Notes: generated by a model from the sequence alone, not told the origin. 6,692 nt of DNA from Burkholderiales bacterium (GCA_903643055.1 CAHJWV010000547.1:1-6692), one strand, 5' to 3'; numbered from the stretch's first letter, positions 1 through 6,438 are shown. Made by a program: numbers and translations.

Positions 1-339
1 GATGCGCGGCCAATCGGCTGCGCCTTTAAGCACCCGTATCGCGCGCCCGCCGCGAAAGTCCGGTATCACCCGCCCCGCGAGATCGATCTCCAGCACGTCG
101 ATCTGCAAATGAGCGCCGCGCGGCAAGAGTCGTTCACCCAAGCTTTGAAGGTGCTGGGCGATGACCTGCTGATGGGCTTGGGCATCGAGCGGCCCATCTC
201 CCGCATCCGCATAGCGGCCTTGAAGCGGAAAGCTGACTTCGACCCGCTCGGCCGGTGGCGCGGCGCTGGCGCCAATCAATCCCGAGAACGCGGCAATGGC
301 CAAAGCGCGAAGGGCGAGCAGGCGAAAGAGGGTGGACAT
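1..339 (-). CDS. DUF3016-like secreted protein, N-terminal part (cut by window edge)
   Basis: Reading the minus strand from the ATG at 339-337 gives 113 uninterrupted codons to the window edge, so the C-terminus is missing. Residues 1-26 form a Sec-type signal peptide: an arginine at position 6, a hydrophobic core, and an ASA-A cleavage site near residues 24-27. The protein is therefore probably exported to the periplasm. The mature part contains IDVLEIDLAGR (residues 80-90) and IRVLKGAADWPRI (101-113). From memory these match the conserved core of the DUF3016 family, whose function is unknown. A GAGG Shine-Dalgarno (complement of 345-348) lies 5 bases upstream of the ATG and supports this start. 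The gene is transcribed away from the dcw cluster and shares the long upstream gap with mraZ. Nothing ties it functionally to division. The coding call is firm; the family name is moderately sure. Confidence 0.75.
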   Translation of the reverse strand, partial: MSTLFRLLALRALAIAAFSGLIGASAAPPAERVEVSFPLQGRYADAGDGPLDAQAHQQVIAQHLQSLGERLLPRGAHLQIDVLEIDLAGRVIPDFRGGRAIRVLKGAADWPRI

Positions 340-525
340 GAAAACCTCGTCGAAAGTGGGCCGGCCGCTCATTCAACGCCTTTCGGAAATCTCGAACCCG
401 GCCAAGGGGTTTGATTTCGTTTGCACCGACCTCTGATGCAGCGGGGCTGTGAATATACCCAGGTCCGAAGCGTGACCCGGTTGCGGGTTTCGAATCGATC
501 GACGGTGGATTTGCATGCGTCCCGG

Positions 526-576
526 GCTTGAATATCCCCGGCTGGGCCTGGCAAAGAATGATCGAGATATTCAAGC
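526..576. repeat. 11-bp inverted repeat containing GATATTCAAG
   Basis: GCTTGAATATC at 526-536 is the exact reverse complement of GATATTCAAGC at 566-576, separated by 29 bases. The core GATATTCAA occurs a third time at 813-821, where GAGATATTCAA (811-821) exactly repeats 564-574. The function is unknown. The long loop makes a DNA-binding dyad or a chance match more likely than a stable terminator hairpin. Confidence 0.5.
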
Positions 577-586
577 TGGCAAAGAA
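548..586. repeat. Pair of 11-bp direct repeats CTGGCAAAGAA
   Basis: CTGGCAAAGAA occurs at 548-558 and again at 576-586, start to start 28 bp. The second copy abuts the right arm of the 526-576 inverted repeat and is followed at 589-600 by the perfect palindrome CGGGCCGGCCCG. These are exact matches; no function is assigned. Confidence 0.5.
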
Positions 587-864
587 ATCGGGCCGGCCCG
601 GTATTTCAATGGCACATGACAAATCCGGAAAGCCGCTGCAAGGCGTTTGAATCGAAAATCGGAAACGGCTTCGGCGCTGCAAAAAATACCGTTGCAGTCG
701 CATGACGCCCGGTGAATTGAGCCACGACGCGCTGAGCACTGGCCACTTGGGGTCTGCACGCTTGGCTTGGGCCGGTTCCGCCGCGCGAAAACAACCCTTC
801 TGCTGCCAGTGAGATATTCAAAATGACCGACTGCGATGCATGTGCAGATAAGTATTCACCTGGA

Positions 865-933
865 TTGAAAATTAAATCAGCCGTTAATTTCAACAGCGAT
901 AAGGGCATTTTCAGCGCTGTGCGGACTCCGCAC
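865..933. repeat. Cluster of three dyad symmetries
   Basis: Three dyads lie within 70 bases. TTGAAAATTAA (865-875) pairs with TTAATTTCAA (884-893), giving a 10-bp stem with one bulged A and an 8-base loop. CAGCGCTG (912-919) is a perfect palindrome. GTGCGGA and TCCGCAC (919-925 and 927-933) flank a single central C. No U-run follows the stems, so this is not a normal intrinsic terminator. It could be operator DNA or a structured RNA segment. Confidence 0.4.
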
Positions 934-1183
934 TGCCACGGTGTTGAACTTCCAAAGCCGAGAATTTGAGTGAGTATTTACCGGCCAGGCGGCGCCATCA
1001 AAGGATTCAGTTTTGCCGGCACCCTCTAATGGGGGGGAATCAGCGGTCAGTCGGGTCAAGCTCAGCCATTGCTTTCAATTAGTCACGTAAGTCCTTAATT
1101 TGGAAGTACTTTTTACACTCGGGGGCTGTTTGAAAAAGATGGGCTAAGTGCTTGATTCCATTGATTTTTCCCTCCTTCTTTGA

Positions 1184-1213
1184 TTGACCCGCTTGCAACC
1201 GATGCGCTACAGT
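1184..1213 (+). promoter_or_regulatory. Sigma70-type promoter for the mraZ-led operon
   Basis: TTGACC (1184-1189) matches the -35 consensus at five of six positions. TACAGT (1208-1213) matches the -10 at four of six, with an 18-base spacer. Transcription would start near 1219-1221, leaving a leader of about 35 bases before the mraZ GTG at 1254. Upstream there is a pyrimidine-rich tract and three TTGATT hexamers (1152, 1161, 1180). The -10 overlaps the first MraZ box, so a bound regulator would block RNA polymerase. The call is by motif only. Confidence 0.65.
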
Positions 1214-1245
1214 GCAATTAAGTGCACTTCGGTGGAAATTTGTGG
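1212..1245 (+). promoter_or_regulatory. Four-box MraZ operator array, 10-bp period
   Basis: GTG recurs at 1212, 1222, 1232 and 1242, exactly 10 bp apart, as GTGC, GTGC, GTGG and GTGG. Known MraZ operators are direct repeats containing GTG or TGGG on one helix face: TGGGN with 5-base spacers in E. coli, AAAGTG-type repeats in mollicutes. A ring-shaped MraZ oligomer reads them. The array runs from the -10 element to 8 bases before the mraZ start, the position expected for autoregulation. The second box lies in a 10-base palindrome, AAGTGCACTT (1220-1229). Confidence 0.7.
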
Positions 1246-1253
1246 CAAACATC

Positions 1254-1682
1254 GTGTTTCAAGGGCCGGCGGGGCTGACGCTGGACGGCAAAGGGCGTAT
1301 CGCCATGCCGTCGCGTCACCGCGAGGTCCTGGCCGCGATGGGCGTCAATCAATTGACGATCACCAAGCATCCCGAGGGAGCGCTGATGATCTTTCCGCGA
1401 CCCGCCTGGGAAAACTTCCGCGAACGCGTTGCCGCGTTGCCGATGGAAGCGGCCGGCTGGAAGCGCGTGTTTTTGGGCAACGCGGTCGACGTCGAAATCG
1501 ATGCTTCGTCCCGCGTGCTGATTGCGCCTGAGTTGCGTGCTTCCGCCGGTTTGACCCGCGACGTCATGCTGCTGGGCATGGGCAGCCACTTCGAGTTGTG
1601 GGATGCCGCGCGCTATGCCGAACACGAGGCGCGAGTGATGCAGTCGCCCATGCCGGATTCGCTGAAAAGTTTCAGCTTCTGA
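1254..1682 (+). CDS. mraZ: MraZ, transcriptional regulator of the dcw cluster
   Basis: This 142-residue protein has the usual MraZ length and the two tandem SpoVT/AbrB-like halves. The first carries [13 protein letters not shown] (residues 11-23), the second [13 protein letters not shown] (83-95). [10 protein letters not shown] and [13 protein letters not shown] are also typical of the family. MraZ is a cytoplasmic DNA-binding ring protein that represses its own operon in E. coli by binding repeats near its promoter; a matching array lies just upstream. I chose the GTG at 1254 because translation then begins with the family's normal FQG N-terminus. The frame is open back to a GTG at 1212, but using it would add 14 untypical residues encoded by the operator. 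The Shine-Dalgarno is weak: the best candidate is GTGG at 1242-1245, which is also the fourth box. The stop at 1680-1682 lies 11 bases before rsmH. Confidence 0.93.
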   Translation: MFQGPAGLTLDGKGRIAMPSRHREVLAAMGVNQLTITKHPEGALMIFPRPAWENFRERVAALPMEAAGWKRVFLGNAVDVEIDASSRVLIAPELRASAGLTRDVMLLGMGSHFELWDAARYAEHEARVMQSPMPDSLKSFSF

Positions 1683-1693
1683 TCGAACGAGCC

Positions 1694-2710
1694 ATGGCCA
1701 GGTCGAAGAATTCCCCGTTGACACGGGCGCTCGGTGACTCCGCACCAGTGCCGGGGGCGACGCTGGGCGATGCACAGCCATTCGCGCACACCACCGTGTT
1801 GCTGAACGAGGCGATCGACGCCTTGGTCACCGATCCGAACGGCACCTATGTCGATGGCACCTTCGGCCGCGGCGGCCATTCGCGGCTGCTGCTGTCGCGG
1901 CTCGGGCCCTCGGGAAGGCTGGTGGCGATCGATCGCGACCCTCAAGCCGTGGCGGCTGCGACCTCGGGTGCAACGCGGGTCGATGACCCGCGTTTTTCCA
2001 TCCACCACACGAACTTCGCGCAGATGACGGCCACGCTGGCCGCATTGGGTGTCACGCAGGTGCAGGGGTTGCTGCTGGACCTCGGCGTGTCCTCACCGCA
2101 GATCGACGACCCGGAGCGGGGCTTCAGCTTCCGCTTCAATGGGCCGTTAGACATGCGCATGGACACGACGCGGGGCGAGAGCGCTGCTGATTTTCTGGCC
2201 CGCGCCGATGAGCGCCTGATCGCTGAGGTGGTGAAAAATTATGGGGAAGAACGGTTTGCTGTTCAGGTTGCAAAGGCGCTTGTTGCTCGGCGCGAGAGCG
2301 GGCACCCCGTTCGCACCACCACAGAGCTTTCCGACGTCGTGGCTGGTGCGGTCAAAACCCGCGAGGCGGGCCAGAACCCTGCGACACGCACATTTCAAGC
2401 TCTTCGGATTTTCGTCAACGCCGAGCTGGAAGAACTCGAACAGGGGCTGAACTCGGCGATCGACCTGCTGCTGCCCGGCGCTCGCCTGGCCGTCATCAGC
2501 TTCCATTCGCTCGAAGACCGCATCGTCAAGACCTTCATCGGCCGCGAGAGCAAGAACGAGTTCGATCGCCGCGCACCTTTTGCCGCGCCGAAGCCGTTGC
2601 GATTGGCGGCACTCGGCCGCATCAAGCCCAGCGATGCCGAGGTCGATGCGAACCCGCGCTCGCGTTCGGCCGTGCTGCGCGTGGCCGAGCGCACCGAGGT
2701 CGTGACGTGA
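1694..2710 (+). CDS. rsmH: RsmH (MraW), 16S rRNA (cytosine-1402-N4)-methyltransferase
   Basis: RsmH uses S-adenosylmethionine to methylate N4 of C1402 in 16S rRNA, at the decoding centre of the 30S subunit. The 338-residue product is slightly longer than many homologues. Family motifs appear in order: [13 protein letters not shown] (32-44), the cofactor-binding loop [10 protein letters not shown] (54-63), AIDRDP (78-83), [10 protein letters not shown] (129-138), [15 protein letters not shown] (143-157), [19 protein letters not shown] (230-248) and [13 protein letters not shown] (267-279). No catalytic region is missing. The ATG at 1694 follows mraZ by 11 bases with only a weak purine stretch (GAACGAG) before it, so initiation may depend on ribosomes leaving mraZ. 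The frame extends upstream to about 1598 inside mraZ, but that extension lacks family similarity. The stop TGA (2708-2710) overlaps a GTG that begins a 36-codon frame. Confidence 0.95.
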   Translation: MARSKNSPLTRALGDSAPVPGATLGDAQPFAHTTVLLNEAIDALVTDPNGTYVDGTFGRGGHSRLLLSRLGPSGRLVAIDRDPQAVAAATSGATRVDDPRFSIHHTNFAQMTATLAALGVTQVQGLLLDLGVSSPQIDDPERGFSFRFNGPLDMRMDTTRGESAADFLARADERLIAEVVKNYGEERFAVQVAKALVARRESGHPVRTTTELSDVVAGAVKTREAGQNPATRTFQALRIFVNAELEELEQGLNSAIDLLLPGARLAVISFHSLEDRIVKTFIGRESKNEFDRRAPFAAPKPLRLAALGRIKPSDAEVDANPRSRSAVLRVAERTEVVT

Positions 2711-2817
2711 ACAACGCGGCGCGGCGCAACCACCCGGTCATCGGCTGCAGGGGACGCATGGCCTTCATCGGCTTGCTGGCGCCGGCGCTTTGTTGCGCAA
2801 GCGGGGTGAGCGCATGA
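2707..2817 (+). CDS. Possible 36-residue linker ORF between rsmH and ftsL
   Basis: A frame of 36 sense codons starts at the GTG 2707-2709, which overlaps the rsmH stop as GTGA. It ends at the TGA 2815-2817, which overlaps the ftsL start as ATGA. GAGGT at 2696-2700 sits 6 bases before the GTG, a good Shine-Dalgarno. An internal ATG at 2758 is preceded by AGGGG. The predicted peptide begins [10 protein letters not shown]. Its second half ([19 protein letters not shown]) is hydrophobic with two adjacent cysteines and could touch membrane. I do not recognise it. It may be a real small protein, a translated leader that hands ribosomes to ftsL, or chance: stop codons are rare in such GC-rich DNA. 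The evidence is the signal layout alone. Confidence 0.35.
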   Translation: MNNAARRNHPVIGCRGRMAFIGLLAPALCCASGVSA

Positions 2818-3110
2818 CGCGCATCAACCTGTTGCTGCTGTTGGTGCTGGTGGCCAGCAGCATTTATCTCGTGCGGGTGTCGTATGAGTCGCGGCGCCTG
2901 TTCGCCGAACTCGACCGCGCCCAGAGCGAAGCGCGCCAGCTGGAGACCGAGCACGAGCGCTTGAAGTCCGACATGCAATCGCAGGCCACGCCGCTGCGTG
3001 TGGAGCGCGTGGCGCGCGACAAGCTGCTGATGCGCACCGCCACGCCCGCCGTCACGCAATACGTGAGCTACGCAGCGCTGGCGGCTTCGGCCGCGGGAGG
3101 CACGCGGTGA
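2814..3110 (+). CDS. ftsL: FtsL, divisome membrane protein
   Basis: FtsL is a small bitopic inner-membrane protein that joins FtsB and FtsQ and activates the FtsWI septal synthase. The 98-residue product has the family layout: a very short cytoplasmic start (MTRIN), one membrane helix at about residues 5-21, then a periplasmic coiled-coil stretch (about 24-57) rich in E, R, L and Q. The C-terminal part contains TPLRVERVARDK and TPAVTQYV, familiar from Burkholderiales FtsL. The ATG at 2814 is preceded by GGGGTGAG (2803-2810) and overlaps the stop of the 36-codon frame as ATGA. An in-frame TTG at 2790 would add eight residues and is less likely. The ftsI start overlaps the ftsL stop as GTGA. 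The gene is identified by architecture and position as well as sequence, as FtsL diverges quickly. Confidence 0.9.
   Translation: MTRINLLLLLVLVASSIYLVRVSYESRRLFAELDRAQSEARQLETEHERLKSDMQSQATPLRVERVARDKLLMRTATPAVTQYVSYAALAASAAGGTR
3095..3100 (+). promoter_or_regulatory. Strong ribosome binding site for ftsI
   Basis: GGGAGG within the end of ftsL lies 6 bases before the GTG at 3107. It is the best Shine-Dalgarno match of the cluster and supports initiation at the GTGA overlap over the in-frame GTG at 3140 or ATG at 3158. Confidence 0.6.
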
Positions 3111-4897
3111 TTCGTCGCAAGGCCCACAAGGCAGGCGCGGTGAACGTGCGCAGCGTGATGTATTCGACCAGCCCGTTGCTGGCTTCGAAGACGCCGCCGT
3201 GGCGCTCGAAATTCCTCGTCGGACTGGTGGGCCTGAGCTTTTGCCTGTTGATCGGCCGCGCGGTGTTTGTGCAGATCATCGGCAACGACTTCTTTCTGAA
3301 GCAAGGCGAAATCCGCTATGCCCGCACGCTCGATCTGTCGGCCAGCCGCGGCCGCATCACCGATCGCAACGGGTTGATTCTTGCCTCCAGTGTGCCGGCG
3401 CCGTCGTTGTGGGCGATCCCGAAAGAGTTCGGTGCCGATCGCAAGCAGCGCCAGCAGTTGGCGCGCCTGCTCGGCATGAGCAGCAGCGAATTGAACGATC
3501 GGCTGGACGATAACCCTAACTTCGTATGGTTGCGGCGTCAGCTGGACGAAGATGTGGCCCAGGAGGCGTCGAAGCTCGGCATCAAGGGCCTGTTCCAGGT
3601 GCGCGAGTTCAAGCGCAAATACCCCGAAGGTGAAGCAGCGGCGCATGTGGTCGGCTTCACCAACGTTGAAGAGCGCGGCCAGGAAGGCGTGGAGCTGGCG
3701 TTCCAGAAAGAGCTGCAAGGCCGCAAGGGCACGCGCCGCGTCGTCAAGGACCGCCTGGGCCAGGTGGTCGAAGACATCGGCGAGAGCGTGCAACCGGTCG
3801 ATGGCCGCGACATCCAGCTGACGATCGATTCGAAGGTGCAGTTCTTCGCCTATCAGCGCATCCGCGATGCAGTGGCCTTGCACAAGGCCAAGGCCGGCAG
3901 CGTCGTGGTGCTGGACGCGCAGACCGGCGAAGTGCTGGCCTTGTCAAATTACCCGAGCTACCTGCCCGGCGACCGCCGCAATCTGAGCGGCGGCCAGTTG
4001 CGCAACCGCGCGTTGACCGACACCTTCGAGCCCGGCTCGACGATGAAGCCTTTCATTGCCGCTTGGGCGATGGAGACCGGCCGCGTGACACCCAACACCG
4101 TGTTGCGGACCGCGCCCGGCCGCCTGACGATCACCGGCTCGACGATCACCGATTCGCATGCACACGGCGACTTGACGGTGTCCCAGGTGATCCAGAAATC
4201 GAGCAACGTCGGCGCGGTGCGCATGGCGATGCAGTTCCAGCCACGCGAGATGTGGGAGCTGTTCACGCAGATCGGCTTCGGCCAGAAGCCGCAGATCAGC
4301 TTTCCCGGCGTCGTGACAGGCCGGCTGCGGCCGTACAAGACCTGGCGCCCGATCGAGCAGGCGACGATGAGCTACGGCTACGGCCTGTCGGCCTCGCTGT
4401 TCCAGATCGCGCGGGCCTACACCGTGTTCTCGCGCGATGGCGAGATCATTCCGGTGTCGCTGGTGAAGAACCCGGACGCCGGGCCCGAGGTGCCACCGGC
4501 CGGCATCCGCGTGTTCTCGCCGAAGACGGCGCAGGCCATGCGCGAAATGCTGCACTCGGTGACCCTCGAAGGCGGCACCGCGCCGAAGGCGCAGGCGCTG
4601 GGCTATTCGGTGGGCGGCAAGTCGGGCACGGCTTACAAGCAAGAAGGCAAGGGCTATGCGGAGAAGAAGTACCGCTCGTGGTTCGTCGGCCTGGCGCCGA
4701 TCAACAAGCCCCGCATCATTGTTGCGGTGATGGTCGACGAGCCGAGCGACGGCAAGTATTTCGGTGGCGACGTGGCGGCCCCGGTGTTCAGCGAAGTCGT
4801 GCAGCAGACCCTGCGCTCGATGGGCGTGCAGCCCGACCTCGATGTGCGCACGCAAATCACGGCCAACGCCATTCCCGCAGAAGAAGAGAGTTTCTGA
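3107..4897 (+). CDS. ftsI: FtsI / PBP3, septal peptidoglycan D,D-transpeptidase
   Basis: FtsI crosslinks stem peptides of septal peptidoglycan in complex with FtsW and is the target of some beta-lactams. The 596-residue protein has a basic cytoplasmic tail (about 1-35), one membrane helix (about 36-57), the class B PBP pedestal starting around RGRITDRNG (81-89), and a transpeptidase domain from about 235. The three active-site motifs are complete: S311-T-M-K314 with the acylated serine, S365-S366-N367, and K505-S506-G507-T508. KSG replaces the KTG of E. coli, as in Pseudomonas PBP3, and is not a defect. The GTG start at 3107 overlaps the ftsL stop and has a strong ribosome binding site. GTG 3140 and ATG 3158 are alternatives closer to some homologues' N-termini. 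The TGA at 4895-4897 shares its last base with the murE ATG. Confidence 0.95.
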   Translation: MIRRKAHKAGAVNVRSVMYSTSPLLASKTPPWRSKFLVGLVGLSFCLLIGRAVFVQIIGNDFFLKQGEIRYARTLDLSASRGRITDRNGLILASSVPAPSLWAIPKEFGADRKQRQQLARLLGMSSSELNDRLDDNPNFVWLRRQLDEDVAQEASKLGIKGLFQVREFKRKYPEGEAAAHVVGFTNVEERGQEGVELAFQKELQGRKGTRRVVKDRLGQVVEDIGESVQPVDGRDIQLTIDSKVQFFAYQRIRDAVALHKAKAGSVVVLDAQTGEVLALSNYPSYLPGDRRNLSGGQLRNRALTDTFEPGSTMKPFIAAWAMETGRVTPNTVLRTAPGRLTITGSTITDSHAHGDLTVSQVIQKSSNVGAVRMAMQFQPREMWELFTQIGFGQKPQISFPGVVTGRLRPYKTWRPIEQATMSYGYGLSASLFQIARAYTVFSRDGEIIPVSLVKNPDAGPEVPPAGIRVFSPKTAQAMREMLHSVTLEGGTAPKAQALGYSVGGKSGTAYKQEGKGYAEKKYRSWFVGLAPINKPRIIVAVMVDEPSDGKYFGGDVAAPVFSEVVQQTLRSMGVQPDLDVRTQITANAIPAEEESF

Positions 4898-6438
4898 TGA
4901 CGCGCCCGGTGCCTTACCTTCCCGACGCTGCGGCTGCGCTGGTCTGGCTGCGTGAGCGCGGCGCGCGTTCGCTGGTGGCCGACAGCCGGCGCGTGCAGGC
5001 GGGCGATGTGTTCGTCGCGTGGCCCGGCCATGTGCAGGACGGCCGGGCTTATGTGCCTGCGGCCCTGGCGGCAGGCGCGGCTGGATGCCTGGTCGAAGCC
5101 GAAGGCGTGGAAGCCTTTCAGTTCGATGGCGAACAGGTCGCCGCGGTGCCGCACCTGAAGGCCTTGACCGGCGTGATCGCGAGCGAGTGGTTCGAGCGGC
5201 CCAGCACGCAGCTGGACGTGGTGGCCGTCACCGGCACCAACGGCAAGACCTCGGTGTCGTGGTGGGTGGCTCAGGGCTTGAGCCTGCTCGGCCGGCGCTG
5301 CGGCGTGGTCGGCACACTGGGTGTCGGCGAGCCGCCAAGCGCTACTGCAGCGCAAGCGCAGATCACCTCCACCGGGCTGACCAGCCCCGACCCGATCGTT
5401 TTGCAATCGGCCTTTCAGCGCTTCGTGACGCAGGGCTTTGCGGCCTGTGCGATCGAAGCCTCATCGATCGGCATCGCCGAGCATCGGCTGGCGGGTGTGC
5501 AGGTGGCGGTGGCGCTGTTCACCAACCTCACCCGCGACCATCTCGACTATCACGGCAGCATGGAAGCCTATTGGGAAGCCAAGGCGCGCCTGTTCGCCTG
5601 GCCCGGCTTGCGCGCCGCGGTGCTGAACCTGGACGACGAACACGGTGCGATCGCGGCGCAATCGCTGGCCGGCCAGGCCTTGGACCTGTGGACCTACAGC
5701 ACGCGCGGCCCGGCCCGGCTGCAAGCGGCCGACATCGCTTATGTCGATGGCGGCCTTGCGTTCACGTTGATCGAAGCCGATCACCGCGTCGATGTGCGCA
5801 GCAGGCTGATCGGTGACTACAACGTATCGAACCTGCTGGCGGTGGTCGGCGGTTGGCGTGCCCTGGGGGTGAGCCTGGATGACATCGCCGCGCTGTGCCC
5901 GCGACTCACCGCGGTGCCCGGGCGCATGCAGCGCGTGATCCCGGCAGCGCGCACCGGCGAGCCCCTTCCAGCCGGCCCGGCGGTGATCGTTGATTACGCT
6001 CACACGCCCGATGCGCTTGACAAGGCCTTGCAGGCCTTGCGCCCGTTTGCGAAAGAGCGCGGCGGCGTGCTGTGGGGCGTGTTCGGCTGCGGCGGCAACC
6101 GCGATGCGACCAAGCGCCCGTTGATGGGCGCGCTGGCCGAGCGGCTCGCCGACCATGTGGTGATCACCAGCGACAACCCGCGCCACGAGCTGCCGGCCGA
6201 GATCCTGAAGCACATCGCCGCCGGCATGGCACGGCCGGATCGTGCGCAAGTGATCGAAGACCGCCGCGCTGCGATCTCGCAAGCCGTTCGCAGCGCCGGT
6301 GCCGATGACGTGGTGCTGATCGCTGGCAAGGGGCATGAAGCCGAGCAGGAGATCGCGGGCATCAAGCACCCGTTCTCCGATGTCGCCGAAGCGCAGGCCG
6401 CGCTGGCCGGCTGGATGGATGAAGGGAGCCGGCCATGA
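4897..6438 (+). CDS. murE: MurE, UDP-MurNAc-L-Ala-D-Glu:meso-diaminopimelate ligase
   Basis: MurE is the cytoplasmic ATP-dependent ligase that adds the third stem-peptide residue to UDP-MurNAc-dipeptide. The 513-residue product has the three Mur domains. The N-terminal UDP-binding part has ADSRRVQAGDVFVAWPG (28-44). The ATPase part has the P-loop GTNGKTS (113-119), TSTGLTSPD (157-165) and the lysine expected to be carbamylated, K229 in YWEAKARLF. The C-terminal part has DYAHTPD (366-372), GCGGNRD (397-403), DNPR (426-429) and GKGHE (477-481). DNPR is the signature of meso-diaminopimelate rather than lysine specificity. The ATG at 4897 overlaps the ftsI stop (TGATG), with AGAGAG (4885-4890) 6 bases upstream. 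The frame stays open far into ftsI, but that part is a shadow. The stop overlaps murF as ATGA. Confidence 0.95.
   Translation: MTRPVPYLPDAAAALVWLRERGARSLVADSRRVQAGDVFVAWPGHVQDGRAYVPAALAAGAAGCLVEAEGVEAFQFDGEQVAAVPHLKALTGVIASEWFERPSTQLDVVAVTGTNGKTSVSWWVAQGLSLLGRRCGVVGTLGVGEPPSATAAQAQITSTGLTSPDPIVLQSAFQRFVTQGFAACAIEASSIGIAEHRLAGVQVAVALFTNLTRDHLDYHGSMEAYWEAKARLFAWPGLRAAVLNLDDEHGAIAAQSLAGQALDLWTYSTRGPARLQAADIAYVDGGLAFTLIEADHRVDVRSRLIGDYNVSNLLAVVGGWRALGVSLDDIAALCPRLTAVPGRMQRVIPAARTGEPLPAGPAVIVDYAHTPDALDKALQALRPFAKERGGVLWGVFGCGGNRDATKRPLMGALAERLADHVVITSDNPRHELPAEILKHIAAGMARPDRAQVIEDRRAAISQAVRSAGADDVVLIAGKGHEAEQEIAGIKHPFSDVAEAQAALAGWMDEGSRP
6421..6428 (+). promoter_or_regulatory. Ribosome binding site for murF
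   Basis: GAAGGGAG in the last codons of murE lies 6 bases before the first of three consecutive in-frame ATG codons (6435, 6438, 6441). The spacing favours the ATG at 6435, which overlaps the murE stop as ATGA. Confidence 0.6.

Larger units (their letters stand above)
340..1183. other. Long gene-free divergent intergenic region
   Basis: About 840 bases lie between the divergent DUF3016-like gene and the mraZ promoter. The open frames here are short, lack a good ribosome binding site, and give no recognisable protein. Composition differs from the genes: 841-900 is about 35 percent GC by count, while the coding regions are clearly GC-rich. The stretch contains repeated GATATTCAA motifs, a GC palindrome at 589-600, a group of dyads at 865-933, and a run of seven G at 1031-1037. 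A pyrimidine-rich tract at about 1165-1181 sits just before the mraZ promoter. No tRNA, rRNA, known riboswitch or intrinsic terminator was recognised. It probably holds the promoter of the minus-strand gene, but I could not place one confidently. Confidence 0.6.

Noticed and set aside
505..508. FtsI KSGT (residues 505-508 of the protein) as a mutated active-site motif
   Set aside because: KSG is a normal variant in class B PBPs, including Pseudomonas PBP3. The numbers here are FtsI residues, not bases.
134..739. 201-codon minus-strand frame across the left spacer
   Set aside because: It overlaps the DUF3016-like gene in another frame on the same strand; its sequence is low-similarity and arginine/serine-rich, and no good ribosome binding site was seen.
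1031..1037. Run of seven G as a possible phase-variation tract
   Set aside because: It is not in or near a coding start or promoter spacer that I can identify, and seven is short for slippage.
606..1059. Minus-strand frames of 100 and 60 codons in the spacer
   Set aside because: No recognisable family or domain and no good ribosome binding site; length is unremarkable for chance.
1598..1693. Upstream extension of rsmH into mraZ
   Set aside because: It would overlap mraZ by about 85 bases and adds residues that do not resemble RsmH; ATG 1694 gives a normal-length protein.
3944..4855. 303-codon antisense frame opposite ftsI
   Set aside because: Same reasoning: it mirrors codon bias of ftsI and shows no recognisable protein features.
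4063..4896. Long open extension of the murE frame upstream through ftsI, about 278 codons
   Set aside because: It lies wholly inside ftsI, which has complete catalytic motifs in another frame. The extension is arginine- and alanine-rich with no family resemblance, typical of GC-rich shadow frames.
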